64,000 bases of DNA. Origin: Desulfohalobiaceae bacterium S24 (GTDB lineage: Bacteria > Desulfobacterota > Desulfovibrionia > Desulfovibrionales > Desulfothermaceae). Made by a program: the position numbers and the translations under genes. Shown piece by piece: positions 25,742-34,629 of this stretch. Numbering within the stretch: position 1 is the first letter of the stretch; every line of letters begins with the position of its first letter. The stretch is from NCBI GenBank assembly GCA_011389765.1, contig JAABTT010000009.1, forward strand, positions 1-64,000, given 5' to 3'. The notes under the pieces are model-generated. The model was not told the DNA's origin, made no database searches, and saw nothing but the letters and a program-made list of their open reading frames with translations.

Positions 25742-26611
25742 CTATCCTCGCAAAAAATCGAAGATTTGTGGGATTTTCCGTTCCCAGCCCAGGGTGGAGA
25801 GCACCACCCCGCCGAAGCCGGCATTTTTCAAAATTTGAAAAGTCTCGGCCGCGATCTTGAGACATTCCCGTTCTTTGTCCGGGGCCTTCTGAATCCGGGT
25901 GATCAGGGCTTGGGGGAGGTGGATGTGCCGGATATTGCGGTCTATATATCTGGCCATGCCCAGGGATTTCACGAGCAGCACGGTGGGCAGGATCCTGGTC
26001 TTTTCAATGCCGGCCCGGGAGAGGAAGCGGTTCAGGGTCTCGGGGTCAAAAACAGGCGGTGTGACCAGGAAGGCCGCTCCGGCGGCAAGTTTGTGGTTCA
26101 GGTCCTCGATTTCCCGGTCCAGGTCGTCCTCCGGAACCCCCGGATTGATGGTAGTTCCCACCAGAAAATCAGGAACTCCCTTGAGTTCGATACCGGCCAT
26201 GTCTTTTCCCTGCTGCAGGGTCTGCAGGGCCTGCAGCAGATCGGGAAGGCCGATGTCATAGACCTCTTTGGCTTTGGGATGGTCGCCTATCTGGGTGCTT
26301 TCCCCTGTGACCGCCATGATGCCCCGCACGCCGCAGGCATAGGCCGAGAGCAGATCGGCCTGGAGAGCCAGCCGGTTGCGGTCCCGGCAATTGACCTGCA
26401 TCACTACCGGCATTCCGATACCCTGGAGCAGAATCGCCCCGCCCAGGGCGCTCATGCTCATCACGGCGCTGGACATCTCCGGAACGATGCAGCCGTCAAC
26501 CAGCCCCTTTATGCGGGTTACGTTGGTCACAAGCTCGGAGACGTCGGTCCCTTTGGGTGTTTCAATCTCTGCCAGAACGGTAAATTTTCCGGCCTCAAGT
26601 TTCGATTTCAT
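25742..26611 (-). CDS. Divergent MetF-family protein next to hdrA2
   Basis: 289 residues of the methylenetetrahydrofolate reductase family. It keeps the barrel landmarks: AEIETPKG near residue 14 (position of the catalytic Glu), [24 protein letters not shown] near 92 with the shared RDRNR segment, [15 protein letters not shown], and a C-terminal WERKIPQI. It differs clearly from the other two copies (for example GTTINPGVP instead of GAAANPFA) and has no metV next to it. First gene of the minus-strand cluster; hdrA2 follows after five bases. It may be a separate subunit or act on a different C1-folate. True MetF activity is uncertain. Confidence 0.8.
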   Translation of the reverse strand: MKSKLEAGKFTVLAEIETPKGTDVSELVTNVTRIKGLVDGCIVPEMSSAVMSMSALGGAILLQGIGMPVVMQVNCRDRNRLALQADLLSAYACGVRGIMAVTGESTQIGDHPKAKEVYDIGLPDLLQALQTLQQGKDMAGIELKGVPDFLVGTTINPGVPEDDLDREIEDLNHKLAAGAAFLVTPPVFDPETLNRFLSRAGIEKTRILPTVLLVKSLGMARYIDRNIRHIHLPQALITRIQKAPDKERECLKIAAETFQILKNAGFGGVVLSTLGWERKIPQIFDFLRG

Positions 26612-26964
26612 GAAGTGTTTCCCACCTCCTCAGCCGGTACCGGCGGTTGCTCTGTGAGTTTGTGCCGCGATCTCATGGTCATCCAAAAAGAGAATGTAAC
26701 TAGAAATAATTGTAAGATTTTTTGAAATCCATACCTGGAAACCAGGAAATGGTCAAGATATTTTTCAGGGCTTGCTTAAATTTTGCGCAAGATGCCGAGG
26801 TTTTGAATCATTTTTGAGAGATGCCCTCTGCGGATCCGCGAACCGCTCGGAAACCCCTTGATCAAGGCAAGGCTTGAAATTTGTCCTTTTTTTGTCTATC
26901 GTCCCTCCGAGAAGATCAATACGTTCGATGCAAACAGGTTCGGATTCAGGCTCGGAGAAATACC
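26612..26964. other. Divergent control region between the metF/hdrA cluster and cooC
   Basis: 353 bases without a gene, between two divergently transcribed units. Around 26700-26760 it is A+T-rich, as expected for the promoter of the minus-strand cluster. A perfect palindrome CCTTGATCAAGG lies at 26856-26867, about 100 bases before the cooC start; it could be an operator but I cannot name the regulator. Confidence 0.4.
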
Positions 26965-27702
26965 ATGAAACTGGCGGTTGCTGGAAAAGGTGGTGTGGGC
27001 AAAACCACAATTTGTGCCTGGCTGGCGGATTATCTGGCTCGAATGGGAGAAGATGTCTGGCTTGTGGATGCGGATACCGCGCTCTCGCTCGGCCCCGCCC
27101 TGGGGCTTGATGAAGACAAGACCCCGGTTCCCCTGGTTCAGCAGAAGGCTTTGATTCAGGAACGGGTGGGCACAGGCGGATTCATCAATATGAATCCCAA
27201 GGTCGATGATCTCATCGCCCGCTTAAGTGTTGAAGTCAGAGAGCGTCTTCACCTGCTGGTCATGGGCACCATCGCCGGGGCCGGAAGCGGCTGCGGGTGC
27301 GCCCCCAATGCCCTGCTCAAGGCCCTGCTCGTCCATCTTGTCTTCCAGTCATCCCAGCATCTGCTGGTTGATTTAGAGGCCGGGGTTGAACACCTGGGCC
27401 GAGGCACCATCACCAAGGTGGACGGTCTCATTGTGGTCAGCGAGCCGAGCCTGCGGGCCTTGAACACTGCGGCCCAGATCAGCGCTCTGGCGACTGATCT
27501 GGGCTTGAAAAAACAGGTTTTGGTCTTGAACCGAGCCGGGAATGATTTCTCTCTTCCGGAGACCAAACCTCTGCCGGGACTCGCGGCCCGGTTTCCCAGT
27601 TTTTCATCCCTGGAGAACAAGCAGCAGATTTCCCCTTCTGTCCTGGATCTGCCGGAGCGGGATGCCATTGACGGCCTGTGCAAAAAAATTCTGCAGTTTT
27701 GA
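26965..27702 (+). CDS. cooC: CooC-type ATPase for CODH nickel maturation, copy 1
   Basis: MinD/CooC family P-loop ATPase of 245 residues; CooC inserts nickel into CO dehydrogenase or ACS. The start is the ATG with CGGAG upstream; the deviant P-loop GKGGVGKTT is at residues 7-15. The CooC-specific C-x-C metal motif is in GSGCGCAPNALL near residue 110, and the switch-like region LLVDLEAGVEHLGRGT near 133 is also typical. It stands alone, divergent from the hdr cluster, 25 kb from the CODH gene; a second CooC lies at 48587. The two may serve different nickel sites or different CODHs. Confidence 0.88.
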   Translation: MKLAVAGKGGVGKTTICAWLADYLARMGEDVWLVDADTALSLGPALGLDEDKTPVPLVQQKALIQERVGTGGFINMNPKVDDLIARLSVEVRERLHLLVMGTIAGAGSGCGCAPNALLKALLVHLVFQSSQHLLVDLEAGVEHLGRGTITKVDGLIVVSEPSLRALNTAAQISALATDLGLKKQVLVLNRAGNDFSLPETKPLPGLAARFPSFSSLENKQQISPSVLDLPERDAIDGLCKKILQF

Positions 27703-27767
27703 GGGACTCATGAGCAAAGGTGTCAAAGAATACTTTCAACCTGTCGAAAACAAGAAGGAGGAAGGCA

Positions 27768-28157
27768 ATGCCTGAAAAAAAGAAGATCTTGATTGTTGAT
27801 GATGAACCGGATTTTTGTTCCATCGTTCAGGGGAATCTGGAAAAAGAAGGCTTTGCCGTGGAGGTGGCCTACGATGGGGTGGAAGGTTTGGAAAAGATCA
27901 AGCAGGACCCTCCTGACGCCATTGTCCTGGATGTCATGATGCCGGAAAAAGACGGATATGCCGTGTGCAGGGAGCTCAAGGCCGATGACAAATTCCGGGA
28001 CATTCCGGTGCTCATGCTCACGGCCGTGGCCTCCCATGTTTCATCCACCAAGTATTCCCATCATGACGGAATGAGTATGGAGGCGGACGATTATCTCCCC
28101 AAGCCCGCATCTGCCGAACAGATCACCGAGAGTTTGAAAGGCCTGTTGGAGCTGTAA
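27768..28157 (+). CDS. Single-domain response regulator
   Basis: 129 residues, receiver domain only. The start has AGGAGG seven bases upstream. ILIVDDEPD near residue 6 supplies the acidic pair, IVLDVMMPEKDGY near 48 the phospho-acceptor Asp, and MLTAVASH and YLPKPAS the conserved Thr and Lys. It has no output domain, so it acts by protein contact or as a phosphate sink. It lies 65 bases after cooC and is likely to work with one of the kinases downstream. Confidence 0.9.
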   Translation: MPEKKKILIVDDEPDFCSIVQGNLEKEGFAVEVAYDGVEGLEKIKQDPPDAIVLDVMMPEKDGYAVCRELKADDKFRDIPVLMLTAVASHVSSTKYSHHDGMSMEADDYLPKPASAEQITESLKGLLEL

Positions 28158-28241
28158 AAGACTCGACGACCCACACGTCGATCACGGGTCGGGGCGGGGG
28201 CTTGTCGTCCAGGGTCTTCGCCCCAAGGATCAGACCATGTC

Positions 28242-29114
28242 ATGAATCAGTCCGATTTTTCTCATCACCCGAAAGTCGAATTTCAGACCAAAGTGTTCTG
28301 CATTCTGAGCGACGAGCGGGTCTTTCGCTCCAAGTCTCCTGAAATATTCAACAGGGTCTTCGCGAGAATGGGGATCAATGCCGTGTATGTTCCGTTTCGC
28401 GTAGATCCTGAAAATATCGGTCCGGCCATCCACAGCCTGAGAACCCTGAACATTGCCGGGGCCAATATTACAGCCCCCTTCAAACAAACAGTCACTCCGC
28501 ACCTTGATATCCTGTCTGAAGGCGTGCAGCTTATTGGAGCCGTGAACACCGTCATCTGCAAAGATCGGCTGCTCAAAGGATACAACACCAATGCCATCGG
28601 ATTCATGGATACCTTGGGGCATCTCGAATTCGAACTTCGGGGGAAGCGTATTCTGGTCTTCGGCAGCGGAGGAGCCGCCCGATCCGTGATTTTTATTCTG
28701 AACTGGCTCCAGGCGGATCAAGTCTGCATCAGCGGCCGGGACCAATCAAGAGTTGCTTCCACAGCCGAGGATTTTGACTGTTTGGCGGTTCCTTTCGCCG
28801 ACTTGCCGCAAAGTCCCTTGCGCTTCGATTTGATAATCAATGCCACTTCGGTTTCAAGCCCTGAGGAATCTCCGGATCTGGAGACGCTTTTGGGACGGCT
28901 CAATTTGGAGGGAACCCGGCTCATCCTGGATCTGAATTACGGGCGCCGGGAGAATATTTGGGAACAAACAGCCCGGAAGTGGGGGATCCCTTTCCAGGAC
29001 GGCCTGAAGCCGCTCGCCTTCCAAGCCCGCCGGACCTTTGGCCTGTGGACCGGGATGAATTCAGTCCCGGTGCAGGAGTTTTTGCCACAGGGCACGAGTA
29101 GCGCGAATCAATAG
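28242..29114 (+). CDS. AroE-like (shikimate dehydrogenase family) protein with Asp-to-Asn change
   Basis: 290 residues of the shikimate/quinate dehydrogenase family. Substrate-site residues are kept: the serines in RSKSPEIFN near residue 29, Lys in NITAPFKQT near 82, Asn in GAVNTV and Gln in LAFQARRTFGLWTG near 262. The NADP site is FGSGGAARSV near 143. The catalytic Asp of the G-x-N-T-D motif is Asn here (GYNTNAIGF, residue 117, codon AAT at 28590). DLNYGRRENIW also departs from the usual D-x-x-Y-x-P. Either the enzyme is altered or it acts on another substrate. Its neighbours are signalling genes, not aro genes. Confidence 0.8.
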   Translation: MNQSDFSHHPKVEFQTKVFCILSDERVFRSKSPEIFNRVFARMGINAVYVPFRVDPENIGPAIHSLRTLNIAGANITAPFKQTVTPHLDILSEGVQLIGAVNTVICKDRLLKGYNTNAIGFMDTLGHLEFELRGKRILVFGSGGAARSVIFILNWLQADQVCISGRDQSRVASTAEDFDCLAVPFADLPQSPLRFDLIINATSVSSPEESPDLETLLGRLNLEGTRLILDLNYGRRENIWEQTARKWGIPFQDGLKPLAFQARRTFGLWTGMNSVPVQEFLPQGTSSANQ

Positions 29115-29116
29115 TT

Positions 29117-30625
29117 TCATACACGATTTGTCCCGTTCTGCATCGGAAGCAGGACCGTAAAGGTGCTTCCCTGTTCCGGAGCGGAATCCACCTGAATCAT
29201 CCCCCCCAAAGACTCAACGAGATTTTTGACGATGGGCAGCCCCAGACCGGTGCCGGTAATGTATCGGGTCTTGGAATTTTTTTCCCGGAAGAATTGTTCA
29301 AAAATTTTGTCCAGGTGGCGCTCTTCAATGCCGAAGCCGTTGTCCATGACCCGGACCCGGAGATTCACGCCGCTGATATCCATGCTGATCCGGATTTTGC
29401 CGCCGTCCTGGGTGTACTGGATGGCATTGGTGATCAGGTTGCCGAAAATACTTTCCAGGGCGGTGGGATCGGCCTCAAGCGGCGGGTAGTCGCCTTCTCC
29501 GATATCGAGCTGCAAATCCTGATTTTTGCTGCGGGCCTTGGTCTCCAAAAAATCACAGATATTTTGCAAAACCTTGTCCAGGGAGACTTCCCTGATGTCC
29601 TGTCCGGTGGATCCGGATTCAATCCGGGACAAATCGAGCAGATCCCCGATCAGGGAAATGAGTCCCTGGGTTTTTTCCTTGGCCCGGGACAGGAGCTCTT
29701 CATCACTATGGGGCAGCTGTCCGACCATGTCGCCCAGGGCCAGGGCCAGCTGTTCGTGGATGGTGGACAAGGGCGAGCGGAGTTCATGCGAGACTTTGGC
29801 CACGAATTCAGATTTGAGTTCGTCGAGCTTTTTCATGGCCGTGATGTCCACGAGATTGACCACAGCCCCCAAACACTGTTTTTTTTCTCCCAGAACCGGA
29901 CGTCCCCGGGCCATGAGATGCCTCTCCCGGCCGACATCGAAAGTATAGGTAGGGATGTCTTCAAAGTCGACATGCCGGCCCTTGGAAATGTCCAGAATCA
30001 AATCGCGTAAGCCCTCATCGGCAACATAGGCCGTGATGTGCTCTCCGGACTCAGTATCGGCGGGGAGCATGAGGTGGTTGATAAAGGCTTGATTCAAAAG
30101 GACCGCTTCTCCCTGGCTATTGGTCACCAGCACACCGTTGGGCAGCGAGTCCACGATGGTGTGCAGGCGGCTTTTTTCCGTATCCAAGTCCTTGAGATTG
30201 CGCAGCCGTTCTTGTTCCAAGGCCTCGGTTTCCCGGGTCAGAGAGATGGTATCCCTGGCCCGGTTGACCACCAGGCGGAGCTGGTCCGGTTCAAAAGGCT
30301 TGGGGATGAAATCATAGGCCCCTTTTTTCATGGCCTCGATGGCGGTTTCCACCGTGGCGAATCCCGTGATGATGATCACCAGGATATGGGGGTAGGATTC
30401 CTGGATGAGCTTTAAGACATCCATGCCGTCGATGCCGGGCATTTTCAGGTCCAAAAGCACGATGGACATTGCTTCCCGGGACAGGATATCCAGACCCTCC
30501 TGTCCGTTGGCGGCTGTTTGGGCAGGGTATCCGGCCCTGGTCAGGATGCGGCGCGACCCCTCCCGGATTTCTTCTTCATCATCGATGATCAGGACATTGA
30601 ATTCAGCATTCGTCTTGGTGCTCAT
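29117..30625 (-). CDS. Hybrid sensor kinase: receiver, PAS, histidine kinase
   Basis: 502 residues from the ATG preceded by AAGGAG. Order: N-terminal receiver (VLIIDDEEEIREG, about 10; IVLLDLKMPGIDG, about 55, with the phospho-acceptor Asp; DFIPKPFE), a coiled-coil linker, a PAS domain (about 155-260; VDSLPNGVLVTNSQGE), the HisKA H-box KVSHELRSPLS near 287, and the ATPase domain with NLITNAIQYT, DNGFGIE and GTGLGLPI. No membrane helices, so it is cytoplasmic. It overlaps the end of the upstream kinase gene by 23 bases, which suggests one transcript for the two. Its signal is unknown. Confidence 0.9.
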   Translation of the reverse strand: MSTKTNAEFNVLIIDDEEEIREGSRRILTRAGYPAQTAANGQEGLDILSREAMSIVLLDLKMPGIDGMDVLKLIQESYPHILVIIITGFATVETAIEAMKKGAYDFIPKPFEPDQLRLVVNRARDTISLTRETEALEQERLRNLKDLDTEKSRLHTIVDSLPNGVLVTNSQGEAVLLNQAFINHLMLPADTESGEHITAYVADEGLRDLILDISKGRHVDFEDIPTYTFDVGRERHLMARGRPVLGEKKQCLGAVVNLVDITAMKKLDELKSEFVAKVSHELRSPLSTIHEQLALALGDMVGQLPHSDEELLSRAKEKTQGLISLIGDLLDLSRIESGSTGQDIREVSLDKVLQNICDFLETKARSKNQDLQLDIGEGDYPPLEADPTALESIFGNLITNAIQYTQDGGKIRISMDISGVNLRVRVMDNGFGIEERHLDKIFEQFFREKNSKTRYITGTGLGLPIVKNLVESLGGMIQVDSAPEQGSTFTVLLPMQNGTNRV

Positions 30626-32111
30626 TCTCGGCTCCTTGGCTTGGCGCATGCATCACCGGAAGCTCAACGACAAAAGTCGCTCCCTGACCCTCTTGACTAT
30701 TGGCGGAAATAGCTCCTCCGTGATTTTCAACTATATTAAAGACCACACTCAGTCCCAGCCCTGTGCCTTTGCCTTGATCCTTGGTCGTGAAAAAGGGTTC
30801 GAAAATGTGGGGCAGATATTTCGGGGCAATGCCTGGTCCGCTATCCTGAACAGTGATAATGACCCGGTCCAGATCGTTACTCAGTTCGCTGCCGATGGTC
30901 AGTTCGCCGTGTCCCTCCATGGCTTGAGCGGCATTGAGAAAGAGATTCATAAAGACATGATTCAGTTGCTGGGGATCTCCAATGATTTTGGGCAGATCTG
31001 CAGATAATGATTTCTCGATGCGGATATTTTGAAACAAAGCCTGATTTTCCAAAAGAAAGAGAATTTGTTCAATGATGTAATTCATGTCCTGGGGTTTCAT
31101 GGACTGGTGGCTCTGGCGGGCGAATTCCAGAAGGGCTTTGACGGTGTCCCGGCCGCGTTGAGCATCTTTCAGGATTCGCTGCAGATCTTCCTGGGCGCCT
31201 TGCGGCAGGTCGTATTCTTCCAGGATCAGTTTGGAGTAGAGAATGATGCCCCCCAGGGGATTGTTGAGCTGATGGGCAACCCCGGCGGCCAGGGTCCCGA
31301 GGGAAGCCATTTTCTCTGACTGCAGGAGCTGATGCTGGGTCTTTTCCAGTTTACTCTGGATATGAAAACGCTCCCGCAGGTCATGGAAGAAACCAATGGT
31401 GCCCATTTCCCGGCCGTTTTCGTAAATGATCGCGGCGTAAAGGCTGATGGGGATGTGCTCGCCGTTTTTCCCGACGATTCGGATGCGGTATTTTTTCAGT
31501 TTGCCGACGCCTCCGTACTCCTCGCTTCTGAGTTTGGCCATGATGTCATAGGCAACCGCGTCTTCAGGATAAATGTCGCGGATGTTCAGCCCGGCCAGGG
31601 CCTCCTTGACGCTGTATCCGCTGACTTGCGCGGCAGCGTCGTTGAAGATGATGATTTTTCCTTTTTTATCGGCGACGATGACCCCGTCGCAGGCGCTTTG
31701 CAGCAATTTGTGCAAAAAGGCATTGGATCGCTGCAATTCCAGTTCAAGCCCATCAAGTTCGGGAAATTGGAAATGGAAGATGACCAGCATTTCGATGCTC
31801 TGGTCTTCATTCAAGACAGGATAGGAATACAGACAGGCCAAACTCCCGGTCTCCCCGTTGCCGGCCTGGGTTTCCCGGACAGAAGCGACCCCGGTTTCCA
31901 TGACTTTCGTGGCCGGACATTTGTCGCAGGGCTTTTCCCGATTGTAAAACTGCTGATAACACTGTTTCCCGGTCAGGACTTCATCTTTGATCACGGGATC
32001 GCGACCGATAGCCGTCTTTATGGCATAGCCGGGATCAATGACCAGGATGCGGTTGTCAAAGGCATCCAGGGCCTTGAACAGGAATTTCTGATCCGCATTG
32101 TTCAATTCCAT
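30603..32111 (-). CDS. Soluble PAS sensor histidine kinase with C-x10-C-x2-C-P motif
   Basis: 502 residues, no membrane helices. First PAS-like domain (about 10-120) has cysteines at about 51, 62 and 65 in the pattern C-Y-x9-C-x2-C-P (CYQQFYNREKPCDKCP); a second PAS (about 130-250) has GVIVADKKGKIIIFNDAA. HisKA H-box GVAHQLNNPLGG is near residue 286, followed by the ATPase motifs NLFLNAAQAM, DSGPGIAPKY and GTGLGLSVV. The three-cysteine motif recurs in two other kinases of this window. It could hold a metal, a cluster or a redox disulfide; this is inference. Upstream gap 32112-32487 carries a possible CRP-type site. Confidence 0.92.
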   Translation of the reverse strand: MELNNADQKFLFKALDAFDNRILVIDPGYAIKTAIGRDPVIKDEVLTGKQCYQQFYNREKPCDKCPATKVMETGVASVRETQAGNGETGSLACLYSYPVLNEDQSIEMLVIFHFQFPELDGLELELQRSNAFLHKLLQSACDGVIVADKKGKIIIFNDAAAQVSGYSVKEALAGLNIRDIYPEDAVAYDIMAKLRSEEYGGVGKLKKYRIRIVGKNGEHIPISLYAAIIYENGREMGTIGFFHDLRERFHIQSKLEKTQHQLLQSEKMASLGTLAAGVAHQLNNPLGGIILYSKLILEEYDLPQGAQEDLQRILKDAQRGRDTVKALLEFARQSHQSMKPQDMNYIIEQILFLLENQALFQNIRIEKSLSADLPKIIGDPQQLNHVFMNLFLNAAQAMEGHGELTIGSELSNDLDRVIITVQDSGPGIAPKYLPHIFEPFFTTKDQGKGTGLGLSVVFNIVENHGGAISANSQEGQGATFVVELPVMHAPSQGAENEHQDEC

Positions 32112-32260
32112 GATGGTATTCCTGAGATTTTTGTGTTGGGGAAGCCTTCAATTTTGCTCAAAAAACAAAATTTTTCCGCATTGGATGTTCTGAAGTCCTG
32201 AATGGACTCGAGCGTATGCGTCCGGCACCTTGATAGAGCCTATCCCTGATTTCAGGAAGC

Positions 32261-32285
32261 TGTCAACACGTGACAACAGTCGACA
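32261..32285. promoter_or_regulatory. Possible CRP/FNR-family operator (TGTCA-N5-TGACA-N5-CGACA)
   Basis: The divergent gap 32112-32487 contains TGTCAACACGTGACA followed at the same spacing by ACAGTCGACA, so three related half-sites repeat every ten bases. TGTCA/TGACA half-sites are used by CRP-family regulators, including CO sensor CooA, which normally has a six-base spacer. The five-base spacer here is off by one. I see nothing else in this gap except an AAAGGAGG ribosome site at its right end. Confidence 0.35.
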
Positions 32286-32487
32286 CGATCTCCTTGAACC
32301 CTTGATACAGATAACGGTCGCCTTGAGCTCGGGCAAAGTTGGATCAAGACTCTGTTTTCCCATTAGAAAAAATTTTCGCAACCCAAACCGGATAAATGGT
32401 TGACAGTTCACTTGATTTTATTCAGAATCATATAAAAATTGTAGGGATTGGTGGAGGCGCTGCTCTGATGACAATAAAGGAGGCGTT

Positions 32488-32973
32488 TTGAAGTATCGAA
32501 ATATTTTGCTGTGCACGGATTATTCCAAAGACGCGGAATCAGCCTTTATTCACGCTTTGGATCAGGCAGTGAAATATCAGGCCACATTGCATATCCTGAA
32601 TGTGATCCCTTCAATCAATCCTTGTGGTCATCATCTTTATGAGTCCTTATCAAAAGAGGAGAGCAAAAAGGAATCGGATGATCAGGATGAACGCCACAGA
32701 CTTCAGGAGCTCGGGGCCTTAAGGAAAATATATTATGATCGCTGTAAGAATGTTGTCGATCATTTTTTTGTGGTCAAAGTCGGTTCTCCGGATGTCGAAA
32801 TCATTCGCTATGCCCATGAAACCGATATTGATTTGATTATACTTGGAACGGCCGGGCGTCATGAAAAAAAGCGTTTGACCTATATAAAAACAGCCGCCAA
32901 TGTCTCGAAGTTCGCCAACAGCCAGATCATTACCATCGGGAGTCCGAACGACAGTCAATATTTGGAACAATAA
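32488..32973 (+). CDS. Universal stress protein (UspA family), TTG start
   Basis: 161 residues. AAAGGAGG lies four bases before a TTG, which is the start, since the product must begin KYRNILLCTDYSKDAE as in other UspA. The single Usp fold continues with LHILNVIPS and VVKVGSPDVEIIRYAHETDIDLIILGTAG. The ATP-binding loop GTAGRHEKKRLTYIKTAANV lacks the usual G-S/T pair, so nucleotide binding is doubtful. It is the first of three genes (stress protein, kinase, receiver) leading to the hmc genes. Confidence 0.88.
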   Translation: MKYRNILLCTDYSKDAESAFIHALDQAVKYQATLHILNVIPSINPCGHHLYESLSKEESKKESDDQDERHRLQELGALRKIYYDRCKNVVDHFFVVKVGSPDVEIIRYAHETDIDLIILGTAGRHEKKRLTYIKTAANVSKFANSQIITIGSPNDSQYLEQ

Positions 32974-32999
32974 GGAGTCCCTTTTTCGAGTGGAGAAGG

Positions 33000-34070
33000 A
33001 TGCCCATGGACCTTTCAAACCGAGACAATCTACAGGATTTGACCTTCAAGAGCATCATCGATGCTCTCCCCTGTTATTTGATGATTCAGGACAGAAATTT
33101 TCATATCTTATTTGCCAACCACCGGTTTTTAAAGGATTTTGGGCCTCATGTCCGCGGCAAGTCCTGCTATTCGGTCTTGAAGGGCGTGCAGCATGAATGC
33201 CCGGAATGCCCGGTACGTGAAACCTTCAATGACAGCGATTTCCACGTTTCAGAAGAGATCATCTATCTTTCCGATGGAACGGTGGAAGAGATGCTGGCCT
33301 ATTCCGCGCCGCTTTTCGATGTGGTGGGAAATGTGATTGCTTCCATCAAGCTCCTGGCCAATATCGGGAGCATCAAAAATATGCACCGGGAATTGGTGGC
33401 CCTGGGCCAGTCGATCGCTTTTCTCTCCCACGATATCAAGAACATCCTCGAGAATCTGCATGGAGGGGTTTATGTAGTTGACGAGGCCCTTCAGGACAAA
33501 AATCAGGAACTCTCGATCCAGGGCTGGGATATCGTCAAGCGAAACATTACAGAAATCACCAGGATCACCCAGAATATCCTTTTCTCAGCCAAGGACCGCA
33601 AGCCCAAGCTCCAGGATGTTTCTCCAGAGGATATTGCCCGGCAAACCGGCCAGTTATTTACGGACAAGGCACAATCTTTAGGGGTGCAGCTTTTCTTGCA
33701 GCTCAATCCCGATGTCCCCAATCTCAAAATGGATCCTGCCGGTATTTCCAGAATGTTGAGCAACTTGGTTTGGAATGCCCTGCAAGCCTGCCAGAAAGAC
33801 ACTCTCAAAGGAAAGCATCAGGTCTTTTTGCGGGAGGACTACTACGACAACGACCATTTCATGTATGAAATTGAAGACAATGCAGGCGGCATGGACACGG
33901 AAACCCATGAAAATATATTCAAGGAATTCTACTCAACCAAAGGCCACAGCGGCACTGGTCTGGGGTTGATGGTCGTCAAGCGGATCGTCGGCAACCATCA
34001 CGGGAAAATTGAAGTCCTTACCAAAAAAGGACGGGGGAGTTTGTTCAGGATTATTTTTCGATTGAACTGA
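33000..34070 (+). CDS. PAS sensor histidine kinase with C-x10-C-x2-C-P motif
   Basis: 356 residues; the ATG at 33006 is an equally good start because GGAGAAGG precedes both. The PAS-like domain (about 15-125) has cysteines at about 56, 67 and 70 in CYSVLKGVQHECPECP. After it come the H-box LSHDIKNILENL (about 144), NLVWNALQAC, EDNAGGMD and GTGLGLMVV of the ATPase domain. No membrane helix is present. It resembles the kinase at 42186 in order and motifs more than the one at 30603. The receiver gene 34117 follows after 46 bases. Confidence 0.92.
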   Translation: MPMDLSNRDNLQDLTFKSIIDALPCYLMIQDRNFHILFANHRFLKDFGPHVRGKSCYSVLKGVQHECPECPVRETFNDSDFHVSEEIIYLSDGTVEEMLAYSAPLFDVVGNVIASIKLLANIGSIKNMHRELVALGQSIAFLSHDIKNILENLHGGVYVVDEALQDKNQELSIQGWDIVKRNITEITRITQNILFSAKDRKPKLQDVSPEDIARQTGQLFTDKAQSLGVQLFLQLNPDVPNLKMDPAGISRMLSNLVWNALQACQKDTLKGKHQVFLREDYYDNDHFMYEIEDNAGGMDTETHENIFKEFYSTKGHSGTGLGLMVVKRIVGNHHGKIEVLTKKGRGSLFRIIFRLN

Positions 34071-34116
34071 GGGGAATGAAGGCCCAAAAACCCGGACCAG
34101 ACCAAGGAGAGGCGCC

Positions 34117-34521
34117 ATGGAAGCGGAAAATTCAACAGTCTTGATCATTGATGATAACCCGGATTACCTCTTTACCATGAAGACTTTTTTGGACCGAAAC
34201 GGGTTTCGGGTTCTCACGGCTGATGATGGCCGGAAAGGTCTGGACCTTGTGCAGCAGGAGCATCCCGACCTGATTCTGCTGGATGTGATGATGGAGGCCC
34301 TGTATTCCGGGTTTGAGGTCTGCAGACGGGTCAGGAACAATCCTTCGTCCAAGGATATTCCCATCATCGGCATCTCCGCCATGAAAGACGAGCTGGGAAT
34401 CCAGTTTGATAGCTCAAGAGATTCTGAATATTTCAGTCCAGACGCATTTTTCGACAAACCGGTGGACAAGACCGCCCTCCTGAAGAGCATCTCGGAACTG
34501 CTGGCCGGGCCTTCTGGCTGA
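34117..34521 (+). CDS. Single-domain response regulator
   Basis: 134 residues, receiver only. VLIIDDNPD near residue 10 gives the acidic residues; LILLDVMMEALYSGF near 53 the phospho-acceptor Asp, with a two- to three-residue insertion after MM; IIGISAMKDE gives the Ser/Thr position and FDKPVDK the Lys. AAGGAGAGG precedes the ATG. It is probably the partner of the kinase directly upstream. hmcA begins 108 bases later. Confidence 0.9.
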   Translation: MEAENSTVLIIDDNPDYLFTMKTFLDRNGFRVLTADDGRKGLDLVQQEHPDLILLDVMMEALYSGFEVCRRVRNNPSSKDIPIIGISAMKDELGIQFDSSRDSEYFSPDAFFDKPVDKTALLKSISELLAGPSG

Positions 34522-34629
34522 TCTTCACCTGGTTCGCCCAAGCACCCGGAAGGTGCTTGCACAGATCAGAGAAATTTTGTAAGCCTATTTCCGAGGATAA
34601 TTGTAGGATAAGACAATGAGAGGGGGACA

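Noticed and set aside
21082-25865. Reading the TGA codons in hdrA and mvhD as frame-ending mutations (pseudogenes)
   Set aside because: Four independent genes each have one TGA and no other defect, always at a conserved cysteine, with perfect family sequence after it. Random decay would not do that.
28150-28200. Possible terminator CGACCC...GGGTCG after the receiver gene
   Set aside because: Short stem, no T-run.
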